Positions 44,818 through 53,984 of a stretch of DNA of 64,000 nucleotides are shown here, piece after piece. A program made the position numbers and the translations under genes. Source of the DNA: CANJBX01 sp035556735 (lineage in GTDB: Bacteria > Pseudomonadota > Alphaproteobacteria > Rhizobiales > Xanthobacteraceae); assembly GCA_035556735.1 (NCBI GenBank), contig DATMFF010000003.1, forward strand, positions 62,001 through 126,000. Direction: 5' to 3'. The notes beneath the pieces were generated by a model. That model did no database searches. It had not been told where the DNA came from and saw only the letters and a program-made list of their open reading frames with translations. How positions within the stretch are numbered: the first letter of the stretch is position 1; the number at the start of each line of letters is the position of its first letter.

Positions 44818-45608
44818 GGGGATCGGCCGACGTCGCCGCGGGCGAGGTCATCCTGTCGGTCGAGGACGTGTCGCTGGCGTTCGGGGGCGTACGCGCGCTC
44901 ACCGACGTGTCGTTCGACATCCGCATGGGCGAGATCCGCGCGATCATCGGACCGAACGGCGCGGGCAAGACCTCGATGCTGAACGTGATCAACGGCTTCT
45001 ATCACCCGCAGCGGGGGCGCATCACGTTCCAGGGCAGGGCGCGCACGCGCATGCGCCCCTACGAGGCCGCGCGCGGCGGTATCGCCCGCACGTTCCAGAA
45101 CGTCGCGCTGTTCCGCGGCATGAGCGCGCTCGACAACATCATGGCGGGACGCACGCTCGCGATGCACGCCAACCTCGTCTTCCAGCTCGTCCGCTTCGGC
45201 CCCGCGCTCAACGAGGAGGTCGCGCACCGCCGGCGCGTGGAGGAGATCATCGACTTCCTGGAGATCCCGCACATCCGCAAGGTGCCGGTCGGGCGGCTGC
45301 CCTACGGGCTGCAGAAGCGGGTCGAGCTCGGGCGCGCGCTCGCCATGGAGCCGCAGCTCCTGCTGCTCGACGAGCCGATGGCCGGCATGAACCTCGAGGA
45401 GAAGGAGGACATGTCGCGGTTCATCCTCGACGTGAACAACATCTTCGGCACGACGATCGCGCTGATCGAGCACGACATGGGGGTGGTCATGGACCTCTCC
45501 GACCGCGTGGTCGTGCTCGAATACGGCCGCAAGATCGCCGACGGCACTCCCGACCAGATCAAGACGGACCAGAAGGTGATCGACGCCTATCTGGGCGTGG
45601 CGCACTGA
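44808..45608 (+). CDS. Branched-chain-amino-acid-type ABC importer, ATPase LivG
   Basis: 266 aa. Walker A is GPNGAGKTSM, the family's GIARTFQNVALFRGMSALDN follows, the signature is a degenerate LPYGLQKRVELGRAL, and Walker B is LLLLDEPMAGMN, with the LivG-typical end in EHDMGVVMDLSDRVVVLEYG. Start at ATG 44808 lies in the second copy of the 26-bp repeat; the ancestral ATGA overlap with the ligase stop supports it. It works with LivH, LivM, LivF and the binding protein encoded next. Confidence 0.9.
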   Translation: MRARGSADVAAGEVILSVEDVSLAFGGVRALTDVSFDIRMGEIRAIIGPNGAGKTSMLNVINGFYHPQRGRITFQGRARTRMRPYEAARGGIARTFQNVALFRGMSALDNIMAGRTLAMHANLVFQLVRFGPALNEEVAHRRRVEEIIDFLEIPHIRKVPVGRLPYGLQKRVELGRALAMEPQLLLLDEPMAGMNLEEKEDMSRFILDVNNIFGTTIALIEHDMGVVMDLSDRVVVLEYGRKIADGTPDQIKTDQKVIDAYLGVAH

Positions 45609-45611
45609 GCG

Positions 45612-46568
45612 ATGGACATCCTCTACAAGATCTTCCTCGATCCGTTCGTGCAGATGGGCGCGGCGCCCGACCTGCTGGTGCAGACGCTGTGGGACGGGCT
45701 CGTCGCCGGCGTGCTTTACGCGCTGATCGCGCTCGGGTTCGTGCTGATCTTCAAGGCGTCGGGCGTCTTCAACTTCGCGCAGGGCATCATGGTCGTGTTC
45801 GCGGCGCTCACGCTCGTCGGCCTTTACGAGCATGGCGTGCCGGCATTCCTGGCGCTCGCGCTCACGATCGCGGTGATGTACGGGCTCGCCTTCGCGGTCG
45901 AGCGCGTGGTGCTACGGCCGCTGATCAACCAGCCCGACATCATCCTGTTCATGGCGACGTTCGGGCTCACCTATTTCCTGATCGGGCTGGGCGAGCTGGT
46001 GTTCGGGGGCGACCCCAAGGTGATGATCTCCGACCAGCTGCTGCTGCCGCGCGGCGCCTACGAGATCAAGGTGTTCGGCGGCTTCGTGCAGCTGCAGAAG
46101 ATCGACATCGCCGCGGCGGTGATCGCCTCGGTGATGGTGCTCGCGCTCGGCGTCTTTTTCCAGAAGACGCGCATCGGGCGCGCGCTGCGCGCCGTCGCCG
46201 ACAGCCACAAGGCGGCGCTCTCGGTCGGCATCTCGCTCGAGTACATCTGGGTCGTGGTGTGGTTCGCCGCCGGCATCGTGGCGCTCGCCACCGGCATCAT
46301 GTGGGGCGCGCGCTCGAACGTGTCCTTCGCGCTTGAGATCATCGCGCTCAAGGCTCTGCCGGTGCTGATCCTGGGCGGCTTCACGTCGATTCCCGGCGCC
46401 ATCGTCGGCGGCGTGATCATCGGGGTCGGCGAGAAGATCGGCGAGTTCTACTGGGGCCCGCTGCTCGGCTCCGGAATCGAGACCTGGCTCGCCTACGTCA
46501 TCGCGCTCATCTTCCTGCTGTTCCGGCCGCAGGGCCTGTTCGGCGAACGCATCATCGAGCGGATCTGA
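45612..46568 (+). CDS. Branched-chain-amino-acid-type ABC importer permease LivH
   Basis: 318 aa, eight or so helices. It opens with LVQTLWDGLVAGVLYALIALGFVLIFKASGVFNFAQG, the LivH signature (GxxYALxALGxxLIFxxxGVxNFAQG). Later segments are RIGRALRAVADSHKAALSVGI and LPVLILGGFTSIPGAIVGGVIIG, with the permease loop. It begins 3 bp after the LivG stop and ends 3 bp before LivM. It forms the pore with LivM. Confidence 0.92.
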   Translation: MDILYKIFLDPFVQMGAAPDLLVQTLWDGLVAGVLYALIALGFVLIFKASGVFNFAQGIMVVFAALTLVGLYEHGVPAFLALALTIAVMYGLAFAVERVVLRPLINQPDIILFMATFGLTYFLIGLGELVFGGDPKVMISDQLLLPRGAYEIKVFGGFVQLQKIDIAAAVIASVMVLALGVFFQKTRIGRALRAVADSHKAALSVGISLEYIWVVVWFAAGIVALATGIMWGARSNVSFALEIIALKALPVLILGGFTSIPGAIVGGVIIGVGEKIGEFYWGPLLGSGIETWLAYVIALIFLLFRPQGLFGERIIERI

Positions 46569-46571
46569 CGC

Positions 46572-47648
46572 ATGTTCTACCGCGAGGCCGGACAGTTCAA
46601 GACGAGCTACGCGGCGGACGAGGCGCTGTTTCCGATCCTGCAGGATCGGATCGGCATCGGCGTCATCCTCGCGATCGCCTTCGTCGTCATTCCCGTGTTT
46701 GGCGACGCGTTCCTGCTCAACGCGGTGATGATCCCCTTCCTGATCTTCTCGCTCGCCGCCATCGGGCTCAACATCCTGATCGGCTACACCGGGCTGCTCT
46801 CGCTCGGCACCGGCGGCTTCATGGGGGTGGGCGCCTATGCCTGCTACAAGCTGACGACGGTCTTCCCCGACGTGAACGTGCTGGTGTGGGTGGTCGCGTC
46901 GGGCTTCTTCTCGGCCGGGGTCGGACTTGCGTTCGGCCTGCCCTCGCTGCGCATCAAGGGCTTCTATCTCGCGGTGGCGACGCTGGCGGCGCAGTTCTTC
47001 CTCTCCTGGTGCTTCATCCGCGTGCCGTGGCTCTACAATTACAATGTCTCCGGCGCGATCGAGGTGCCGCTGCGCACGCTGTTCGGCGTGCCCGTCACCG
47101 GCGCCACCGCCACGCCGCTCACGCGCTACCTGATCGTTCTGACGATCGTCGTGCTGATGACGCTCGCCGCCTCGAACCTCGTGCGCGGCCGCATCGGGCG
47201 CATGTTCATGGCGGTGCGCGACATGGACATCGCCGCCGAGCTCGTCGGCATCCGGCTGCTGCCGACCAAGCTCCTGGCCTTCGCGGTGTCCTCGTTCTAC
47301 TGCGGCGTCGCCGGCGCCATGATGGTGTTCCTGTGGTACGGGGGCGCGGAGGCCGACGTCTTCAACGTCAACCAGAGCTTTTTCGTGCTGTTCATGGTGA
47401 TCATCGGCGGCCTCGGCAGCCTGCTGGGTTCCTATCTCGGCGCCGCGCTGATCTTCATCCTGCCGATCCTGCTGCGGACAATCCCGCCCAAGTTCGGCCT
47501 CTCCATCCACGCCGCGACGGTCGAGCACCTGTCCTTCATGATCGTCGGCGCGCTGATCATCTTCTTCCTGATCGTGGAGCCGGCCGGGCTCGCACGATTG
47601 TGGCAGCTGGCGAAACAGAAGCTGCGGGTCTGGCCGTTCCCCTATTGA
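46572..47648 (+). CDS. Branched-chain-amino-acid-type ABC importer permease LivM
   Basis: 358 aa. The hydrophobic core holds LAAIGLNILIGYTGLLSLGTGGFMGVGAYACY, the LivM hallmark, then the RIGRMFMAVRDMDIAAELVGI loop, and MVIIGGLGSLLGSYLGAALIFILP. The N terminus is slightly extended and hydrophilic (MFYREAGQFKTSYAADE), as in aromatic-acid-cluster LivM proteins. A 131-bp gap follows before the binding-protein gene. Confidence 0.92.
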   Translation: MFYREAGQFKTSYAADEALFPILQDRIGIGVILAIAFVVIPVFGDAFLLNAVMIPFLIFSLAAIGLNILIGYTGLLSLGTGGFMGVGAYACYKLTTVFPDVNVLVWVVASGFFSAGVGLAFGLPSLRIKGFYLAVATLAAQFFLSWCFIRVPWLYNYNVSGAIEVPLRTLFGVPVTGATATPLTRYLIVLTIVVLMTLAASNLVRGRIGRMFMAVRDMDIAAELVGIRLLPTKLLAFAVSSFYCGVAGAMMVFLWYGGAEADVFNVNQSFFVLFMVIIGGLGSLLGSYLGAALIFILPILLRTIPPKFGLSIHAATVEHLSFMIVGALIIFFLIVEPAGLARLWQLAKQKLRVWPFPY

Positions 47649-47779
47649 TGGGGCAGACTCCCGCCAACTCCTGTGCCGCCTGCCGCGGGCCCATCCTGGT
47701 CCCAAGGCCGCAGGTTGGATGAGCGGGACCACAACAGACATGCCGCGACGCACTCGCGGACACAAAGGGAGGTTTGGTG

Positions 47780-49114
47780 ATGACGCGATTGACGCAGCTT
47801 GCGCTAGGGGCGGCGGTTGCCGCGCTCGTGGGCGTGCCCGCGCTCGTGCAGAGCGCGCAGGCGCAGCAGGGCATCTACGTTCCACTGTTCAGCTATCGCA
47901 CCGGGCCGTTCGCCGGCTCGGGCCTGCCGATCGCCAACGGCATGTCGGACTATCTCAACATGCTCAACGAGCGCGACGGCGGCATCGGCGGCGTGCGGCT
48001 GATCGTGGAGGAATGCGAGACCGGCTACGACACCAAGAAGGGGATCGAGTGCTACGAAACGGTCAAGGGCAAGCATCCGGTCGTGACCAATCCGTACTCG
48101 ACCGGCATCACGCTGCAGCTCATCCCGAAGGCGTCGGTCGACAAGATCCCGGTGCTGTCGATGGCCTACGGCCTCTCGGCCTCGGCGGACGGCACGACGT
48201 TCCCGTGGGTGTTCAACATGCCGGCGACCTACTGGGACGGCGCGTCGGTGTTCGTGAAGTACGCCGCGCAGGTCGAGGGGGGTACCGACAAGCTCAAGGG
48301 CAAGAAGCTCGGCCTCGTCTATCTCGACGCGCCCTACGGCAAGGAGCCGATCCCGCTGCTCGAGGCGCTCGCCAAGGACTACGGCTTCGAGCTCAAGCTC
48401 TACCCGGTGCCGGCCACCGAGATGCAGAACCAGTCGTCGCTCTGGCTCAACGTGCGCCGCGACCGGCCCGACTGGATCTACCTGCAGGGCTGGGGCGCGA
48501 TGAACCCGACCGCGATCAAGGAAGCGGCCAAGATCAACTTCCCGATGAACCGGCTGGTCGGCGTGTGGTGGTCGGGCGGCGACGACGACGCGCGGCCCTC
48601 GGGCGCGCAGGCCAAGGGCTACAAGTCGCTCGACTTCAACATGGTCGGCACCAACTTCCCGGTCATCCAGGACATCGTCAAGCACGTGGTCGACAAGGGC
48701 AAGAGCCAGACGCCGAAGGAGAAGGTGGGCGAGAACCTCTACAACCGCGGTGTCCTCAACTCGATGATCATCGCCGAGGCGATCCGCACCGCGCAGCAGG
48801 TCACCGGTAAGAAGCAGATCACCGGCGAGGACATGCGGCGCGGGCTCGAGAACCTCGACATCACCGCGCAACGCCTCAAGGAGATGGGCGCCGACGGGTT
48901 CGCGGCGCCGATCAAGGTCTCCTGTGCGGACCACAACGGCCACCACAGCATCTACCTCGCGGAATGGGACGGCACGAAGTGGACCAAGGCCTCGGACTGG
49001 ATCTCGCCGATCAAGGACAAGGTACGTCCGCTCATCGACGCCGCGGCCAAGGACTACGCGGCGGCGAATGCCGGCTGGCCCAAGCGCAGCGAGCCTTGCG
49101 ACAAGTCGTCCTGA
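47780..49114 (+). CDS. ABC importer periplasmic substrate-binding protein (LivK/Periplasmic_binding_6 type)
   Basis: 444 aa with signal peptide MTRLTQLALGAAVAALVGVPALVQSAQA. The mature protein begins QQGIYVPLFSYRTGPFAGSGLPIANG and contains VEECETGYDTKKGIECYETVK, a type I periplasmic fold. At 444 residues it is longer than classic LivK and belongs to the group seen with aromatic/acyl-CoA gene clusters. GGGAGG lies seven bases before ATG 47780 (an in-frame TTG two codons earlier is unlikely). It should bind the acid or amino acid that the ligases then activate. Confidence 0.9.
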   Translation: MTRLTQLALGAAVAALVGVPALVQSAQAQQGIYVPLFSYRTGPFAGSGLPIANGMSDYLNMLNERDGGIGGVRLIVEECETGYDTKKGIECYETVKGKHPVVTNPYSTGITLQLIPKASVDKIPVLSMAYGLSASADGTTFPWVFNMPATYWDGASVFVKYAAQVEGGTDKLKGKKLGLVYLDAPYGKEPIPLLEALAKDYGFELKLYPVPATEMQNQSSLWLNVRRDRPDWIYLQGWGAMNPTAIKEAAKINFPMNRLVGVWWSGGDDDARPSGAQAKGYKSLDFNMVGTNFPVIQDIVKHVVDKGKSQTPKEKVGENLYNRGVLNSMIIAEAIRTAQQVTGKKQITGEDMRRGLENLDITAQRLKEMGADGFAAPIKVSCADHNGHHSIYLAEWDGTKWTKASDWISPIKDKVRPLIDAAAKDYAAANAGWPKRSEPCDKSS

Positions 49115-49125
49115 GCCAGCTCGCG

Positions 49126-49155
49126 CGGGTCCCTCTCCGGCTAGAGAGGGGCCCG
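49126..49155 (+). terminator. Intra-operon hairpin between binding-protein gene and livF
   Basis: CGGGTCCCTCTC and GAGAGGGGCCCG form a 12-bp stem with one G-U pair and a 6-nt loop (49138-49143), starting 11 bp after the binding-protein stop. There is no T-run. Such hairpins after a binding-protein gene often protect its mRNA and lower expression of the next gene. Confidence 0.65.
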
Positions 49156-49178
49156 TCGCGGCGCAAAGGTGCACGCGC

Positions 49179-50030
49179 ATGAGCATGCCGACCGCCGAGG
49201 CGGGACGCGAGGCCGCCCCAGCGCCGGCGGACCGCATCCTCGCGCTCAACAACATCGAGGTCGTCTACGACCACGTCATCCTCGTGCTCAAGGGCGTCTC
49301 GCTCGAGGTGCCGCGCGGCGGCATCGTCGCGCTGCTCGGCGCCAACGGGGCGGGCAAGACCACGACCCTGAAGGCGATCTCCAACCTGCTGCACGCCGAA
49401 CGCGGCGAGGTCACCAAGGGCTCGATCGTGTTCGACGGGAACGAGGTGCAGGCGCTATCGCCCGACACGCTGGTCAAGCGCGGCTGCATCCAGGTGATGG
49501 AGGGCCGCCACTGCTTCGCGCATCTCACGGTCGAGGAGAACCTGCTCACCGGCGCCTTCACCCGGCGCGACGGCAAGGCCGCGATCGCGGCCGACATCGA
49601 GCGCGTCTATGGCTACTTCCCGCGCCTGCGCGAGCGCCGCGGCGCGATCGCGGGCTACACCTCGGGCGGCGAGCAGCAGATGTGCGCCATCGGCCGCGCG
49701 CTGATGTCGCGCCCGAAGATGATCCTGCTCGACGAGCCTTCGATGGGCCTCGCGCCGCAGATCGTCGAGGAGATCTTCTCGATCGTCGCCGACCTCAACG
49801 CGCGCGAGGGCGTGTCCTTCCTGCTCGCCGAGCAGAACACGTTCATGGCGCTCAAGTACGCCCGCCACGGCTATATCCTCGAGAACGGTCGCGTGGTGAT
49901 GGACGGAGAGGCGAAGGCGCTGGCCGACAACGAGGACGTCAAGGAGTTCTACCTCGGCATCGCCGAGGGCAAGCGCAAGTCGTTCCGCGACATCAAGCAT
50001 TACAAGCGCAGGAAACGGTGGCTGGCGTGA
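49179..50030 (+). CDS. Branched-chain-amino-acid-type ABC importer, ATPase LivF
   Basis: 283 aa. Walker A is GANGAGKTTT, the LivF-typical VMEGRHCFAHLTVEENL follows, the signature is TSGGEQQM, and Walker B is MILLDEPSMGLAPQ. There is an extra basic C-terminal tail (GKRKSFRDIKHYKRRKRWLA) beyond the usual LivF end. Start 49179 or the ATG two codons later. It overlaps the next gene by GTGA if that gene begins at GTG 50027. Confidence 0.9.
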   Translation: MSMPTAEAGREAAPAPADRILALNNIEVVYDHVILVLKGVSLEVPRGGIVALLGANGAGKTTTLKAISNLLHAERGEVTKGSIVFDGNEVQALSPDTLVKRGCIQVMEGRHCFAHLTVEENLLTGAFTRRDGKAAIAADIERVYGYFPRLRERRGAIAGYTSGGEQQMCAIGRALMSRPKMILLDEPSMGLAPQIVEEIFSIVADLNAREGVSFLLAEQNTFMALKYARHGYILENGRVVMDGEAKALADNEDVKEFYLGIAEGKRKSFRDIKHYKRRKRWLA

Positions 50031-50032
50031 GC

Positions 50033-51334
50033 ATGGCGGCGGACCATTACGACCCGCGCGAGACCCGCGATCCCTCGGCGCGCGAGCGCGACCTGTTCGC
50101 GCGCCTGCCCGGGCACATCGCGCATGCGCTGCAGGCGCCCGGATGGCGGCGGCACCTCGCGGGCATCGAGCCGCGCGCGATCGCCGACCGCAAGGCGCTG
50201 GCGGGCCTGCCGCTGCTGCGCAAGTCCGGCCTGCTGGCGCTGCAGAAGGAGCACGCGCCGTTCGGCGGCTTCAACGTCACCGCGCCGGGCAAGGCGCTGC
50301 GGCTCTACATGTCGCCGGGACCGATCTTCGAGCCGCAGGGCGCGGGCGAGGATTTCGCCGGTGCGGCGCGCGCGCTGTTCGCCGCGGGCTTCCGCGCCGG
50401 CGACGTCGTGCACAACGCGTTCTCCTATCATCTCACGCCCGGCGGATTCATGCTGGAGGGCGGCGCGCATGCGCTCGGCTGCGCGGTCATTCCGGGCGGC
50501 GTCGGGAACACCGAGGCGCAGGTCGACGCGATCGCGCAGCTTGCGCCCTCGGGCTACGTCGGCACGCCGGACTTCCTCAAGATCCTGCTCGACACCGCGC
50601 AGGCGGGCGGCAAGGACGCAAACTCGCTCCGGCGCGGCCTCGTATCGGGCGCGGCGCTGCCGCCCTCGCTGCGCGCGGAGCTCGCCGGGCGCGGCGTCGC
50701 CGTGCTGCAGTGCTACGCCGTCGCCGAGGCGGGCGTGATCGCCTACGAGTCCGAGGTGCGCGCGCATGGTCCCGCGAAGTGGGAGCCGGTTCGCGGAGGA
50801 GACCATGCGCCAAAAGTGGACGGCATGATCGTGAACGAGGACATGATCGTGGAGATCGTGCGGCCCGGAACCGGCGAGCCCGTGCCCGACGGCGACGTCG
50901 GCGAGGTGGTGGTCACGACCTTCAATCCGCACTACCCGATGATCCGCCTCGCCACCGGCGACCTCTCCGCCGTGATGGCCGGCGCCTCGCCGTGCGGGCG
51001 CACCAACATGCGCATCGCCGGCTGGATGGGCCGCGCCGACCAGACCGCCAAGGTGAAGGGCATGTTCGTGCGGCCGGAGCAGATCGCCGAGATCGCGCGC
51101 CGCCACCCGCAGCTTGGCCGGCTGCGGCTCGTGATCACGCGCGAGCACGAGCAGGACGCGATGACGTTGCGGGCGGAACATGCAGGCGATGGCGGGGGGC
51201 TGGCGGACGCGCTCGCGCAGGCGCTGCAGGCGGTGACGAAGGTGCGCGGGACGGTGATGCTGGTCGCGCCCGGCAGCCTGCCGAACGACGGCAAGGTGAT
51301 CGCCGACGAGCGGCCGGTCGGGCAGGGCGGCTAG
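50033..51334 (+). CDS. Phenylacetate-CoA ligase-like AMP-dependent enzyme (PaaK type)
   Basis: 433 aa. The order is RDPSARERDLFARLPGHIAHAL, LPLLRKSGLLALQKEHAPFGGFN, YMSPGPIFEP at the place of the P-loop-like TSGTTG segment, a QCYAVAEAG motif, and a C-terminal GRADQTAKVKGMFVRPEQI hinge. The degraded SPGPIFEP in place of TSGTTGxP suggests altered nucleotide handling, and this subtype is regular in Liv clusters. Start is ATG 50033, or GTG 50027 overlapping the LivF stop. It is the last gene of the importer block. Confidence 0.85.
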   Translation: MAADHYDPRETRDPSARERDLFARLPGHIAHALQAPGWRRHLAGIEPRAIADRKALAGLPLLRKSGLLALQKEHAPFGGFNVTAPGKALRLYMSPGPIFEPQGAGEDFAGAARALFAAGFRAGDVVHNAFSYHLTPGGFMLEGGAHALGCAVIPGGVGNTEAQVDAIAQLAPSGYVGTPDFLKILLDTAQAGGKDANSLRRGLVSGAALPPSLRAELAGRGVAVLQCYAVAEAGVIAYESEVRAHGPAKWEPVRGGDHAPKVDGMIVNEDMIVEIVRPGTGEPVPDGDVGEVVVTTFNPHYPMIRLATGDLSAVMAGASPCGRTNMRIAGWMGRADQTAKVKGMFVRPEQIAEIARRHPQLGRLRLVITREHEQDAMTLRAEHAGDGGGLADALAQALQAVTKVRGTVMLVAPGSLPNDGKVIADERPVGQGG

Positions 51335-51356
51335 CCCGCCTGCGGCGCGATCGGGT

Positions 51357-52859
51357 TCACTTGATGACGATCCGCCCGTCGGCGCCCGTGCGCACCGTGC
51401 CGAGCTTGCGCAGATGGACCATGACCTCGTTGGCGAGCAGCGGCGCGTCGTCGTCGGGCAGGACGCGTTCGGCGTCGCGGAACTGCACGTAGCCGTCGCG
51501 GCCGCTCGCGAGGAAATCGTTGGTGGCGAGCGTGTAGGTGCGCGCATCATCGAGCGGCGCGCCTGCGACCTTGATCGCGACGATGCGGCTGCCGGGCGGC
51601 CGCGACCCGTCGATCTCCACCGTGAGGCCCGACACCTGCGGGAAACGGCCGCCGCCCTGGGGAAGCACGCCGAATCCGTTCTCCAGCGCGGCGCGCAGAT
51701 CGCGGCCGCTCACGCGCAGGAGCGCGGTGCGGTTGCCGAACGGAAGCTCGGCCAGCACGTCGCGCCGCGTGATCGGCGTGCCCGGCGCATAGACCCTGCC
51801 GGACCGGATGCCGCCGCCGTTCATGATGGCGACCTCGGCGCCGGTCGCCGCGCGCATGGCGTCGGCGATCAGGTCGCCGATGGCGGCTTCCCGGCTGCGC
51901 ACCGTCATGTTGCGGCTGTCGAGCTCGACGGCGGTGGTGGCGAGCGGAACGTCCATCTCGCGCGTCAGGTCCTGCTCGTAGCCGCGCACGGCGGCGGCGA
52001 CTTCGGGATCGGGAGTGACGGTCGCGGTGTCGATCACGCGGAAGTTCGGCCACCAGACGACCTCGCGCCGGCCGTCCTGCCGGCGGATGTCGATGTCGAC
52101 GTCGATGGCGACGACATATTGCGCGTCGTAGCTCGACTCCACATGCGCGTTGCGTCCGTCGTAGGCGATGACGAGGTCGTGCTCGTGCCCAGTCAGCAGC
52201 AGATCGACGCTGCGCGCGCCGACGATGTCGCGATCCTGCGCGCGGGTCGCGTGCGCCACCGCCACGACGAAGTCGGCGCCCTCCCGCTTGAGGGCGGCGG
52301 CGCGCTCCTTGATGGTTTCGACGGTCGGCAGCAGCTTGAGGTCCTCGGGATTGGACGCGCGCGCGGAGTCGTCGTAGGTCGCGCCGACCAGCCCGATCTT
52401 GATTCCCTCGATCGCGACAATGGCCTCGTCCCTGAAGCCGGGCAGCGGCCGGCCGTCGGGGCCGCGCAGGTTGGCGGCGTAGAGCGGGAACCTCGCCTCG
52501 GCCATACGCTGCAGGAAAACGGCCTTGCCGAAGTCGAATTCGTGGTTGCCCGGCACGAAGATGTCGGGACGGATCATGTTGGTGAGCGCGATGATGTGCG
52601 CGCCGCGGTCGAGCCCCGACATCAGCGAGGGCGAGAGCGTGTCGCCGGCATGAGCGAAGACCACCGGATTGCCCCTGGCGCGTTCGGCCTTGACCACCGC
52701 CGCCAGCCGCGCGAAGCCGCCCCGCGCCTTGCCGTCGGCGCCGGGCGCGTCGCTCATCCGGTAGATGTCGTTGACCAGCACGAACGTGATGCGCGCGGCG
52801 CCCGCGGGCATGGTCAGACTGATCGACAAGGCCAGTGCGGCAAGGAGGCGTATCAACAT
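51357..52859 (-). CDS. UshA-like metallophosphatase / 5'-nucleotidase family protein
   Basis: 500 aa, exported (MLIRLLAALALSISLTMPAGA). The N-terminal calcineurin-like domain contains HAGDTLSPSL, PGNHEFDFG, VAHATRAQD and LTGHEHD; the C-terminal 5'-nucleotidase domain contains AIMNGGGIRSG, LPFGNRTALLRVSG and YTLATNDFLASGRDGY. The first metal motif, normally DxH in TNDxHG, reads VNDIYRM here, so the His ligand is replaced by Tyr. A sub-family with this change exists, but catalytic rate or metal use may differ. It is divergent from ferrochelatase. Confidence 0.88.
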   Translation of the reverse strand: MLIRLLAALALSISLTMPAGAARITFVLVNDIYRMSDAPGADGKARGGFARLAAVVKAERARGNPVVFAHAGDTLSPSLMSGLDRGAHIIALTNMIRPDIFVPGNHEFDFGKAVFLQRMAEARFPLYAANLRGPDGRPLPGFRDEAIVAIEGIKIGLVGATYDDSARASNPEDLKLLPTVETIKERAAALKREGADFVVAVAHATRAQDRDIVGARSVDLLLTGHEHDLVIAYDGRNAHVESSYDAQYVVAIDVDIDIRRQDGRREVVWWPNFRVIDTATVTPDPEVAAAVRGYEQDLTREMDVPLATTAVELDSRNMTVRSREAAIGDLIADAMRAATGAEVAIMNGGGIRSGRVYAPGTPITRRDVLAELPFGNRTALLRVSGRDLRAALENGFGVLPQGGGRFPQVSGLTVEIDGSRPPGSRIVAIKVAGAPLDDARTYTLATNDFLASGRDGYVQFRDAERVLPDDDAPLLANEVMVHLRKLGTVRTGADGRIVIK

Positions 52860-52961
52860 GTTGCGATCTGCCGGCTTGCGGCAATGTGAGCCGCGGTTTT
52901 TGCTAGCACGCGCTGGCGGGGCGGGCTATCGCTTACCGGCTCGATCGACTGCGGGATCACC

Positions 52962-53966
52962 ATGACCGAAGCCGCCCCCCGTCAGATCGGTGTGCTGATC
53001 GTCAATCTCGGCACGCCGGAGGCGCCGACGCCCGAAGCAGTGCGCGTCTACCTGCGCGAGTTCCTGACCGATCGCCGGGTGATCGAGGACCAGGGGCCGT
53101 TGTGGCGCTTCGTGCTCAACACCATCATCCTCCCGTTCCGCCCCCGCTCCAAGGCGCGCGCCTACGCCTCGATCTGGAATCGCGAGGCCGACGAATCGCC
53201 GCTCAAGACCATCACCCGCGCGCAGGCGAGCAAGCTGAGCATGGCGCTCCTGCCCGATCACCCGACCGTGCTGGTGGACTGGGCGATGCGCTACGGGCGG
53301 CCCGGCATTCCCGAACGTCTCACCGCGATGGTCGAGGGCGGCTGCGACCGCGTTCTGGTCGTGCCGCTCTATCCGCAATATTCGGCCCCGACGACCGCGA
53401 CCGTGGCGGATATGGCGTTCCGCGCCCTGATGCGCATGCGCGCGCAGCCGGCGCTGCGGATCGCGCCTGCCTATTATGACGATCCGGTCTATATCGATGC
53501 GCTGGCGGAGTCGGTGAAGGCGGCGCTGGCCAGCCTGCCGGAGGAGCCGGAGGTGATCGTCGCCTCCTATCACGGCATGCCGCAGTCCTACGTCGACCAG
53601 GGCGACCCCTATGCGACGCACTGCGCCGAGACCACGCGGCTGCTGCGCGCGCGGCTCGGTTATGACGACCAGAAACTGATCATGACGTTCCAGTCGCGCT
53701 TCGGCCCGAGCAAGTGGCTGCAGCCCTACACCGACAAGACGCTCGAGGCGCTCGCGCGCAAGCGCGTGCGGCGCATCGCCGTGCTCACCCCGGGCTTTGC
53801 CGCCGACTGCCTCGAGACGCTCGAGGAGATCGCGATCGAGGGGGCGCACACGTTCAAGCGCTACGGCGGCGAGCAGTTCACGTTCGTGCCGTGCCTCAAC
53901 GACAGCCCGGGCGGCATCGCCACGCTCAACTCGGTGATCTCGCGCGAACTCAGGGGCTGGAGCTGA
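52962..53966 (+). CDS. hemH: Ferrochelatase
   Basis: 334 aa. It inserts Fe(II) into protoporphyrin IX, the last haem step. Key elements are the N-terminal GVLIVNLGTPEAPTPEAVRVYLREFL, LVVPLYPQYSAPTTATV, the catalytic H204 in SYHGMPQSYVDQGDPY, and the C-terminal PGFAADCLETLEEI with the second-site Glu. Length is standard and no C-terminal transmembrane anchor is present. It is convergent with the arabinose-5-phosphate isomerase gene. Confidence 0.96.
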   Translation: MTEAAPRQIGVLIVNLGTPEAPTPEAVRVYLREFLTDRRVIEDQGPLWRFVLNTIILPFRPRSKARAYASIWNREADESPLKTITRAQASKLSMALLPDHPTVLVDWAMRYGRPGIPERLTAMVEGGCDRVLVVPLYPQYSAPTTATVADMAFRALMRMRAQPALRIAPAYYDDPVYIDALAESVKAALASLPEEPEVIVASYHGMPQSYVDQGDPYATHCAETTRLLRARLGYDDQKLIMTFQSRFGPSKWLQPYTDKTLEALARKRVRRIAVLTPGFAADCLETLEEIAIEGAHTFKRYGGEQFTFVPCLNDSPGGIATLNSVISRELRGWS

Positions 53967-53984
53967 GGCCGTCGGCGCGACGGA

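Noticed and set aside
45912..47885. 657-codon minus-strand frame across livH and livM
   Set aside because: Antisense shadow; the plus strand carries complete permeases with family signatures.
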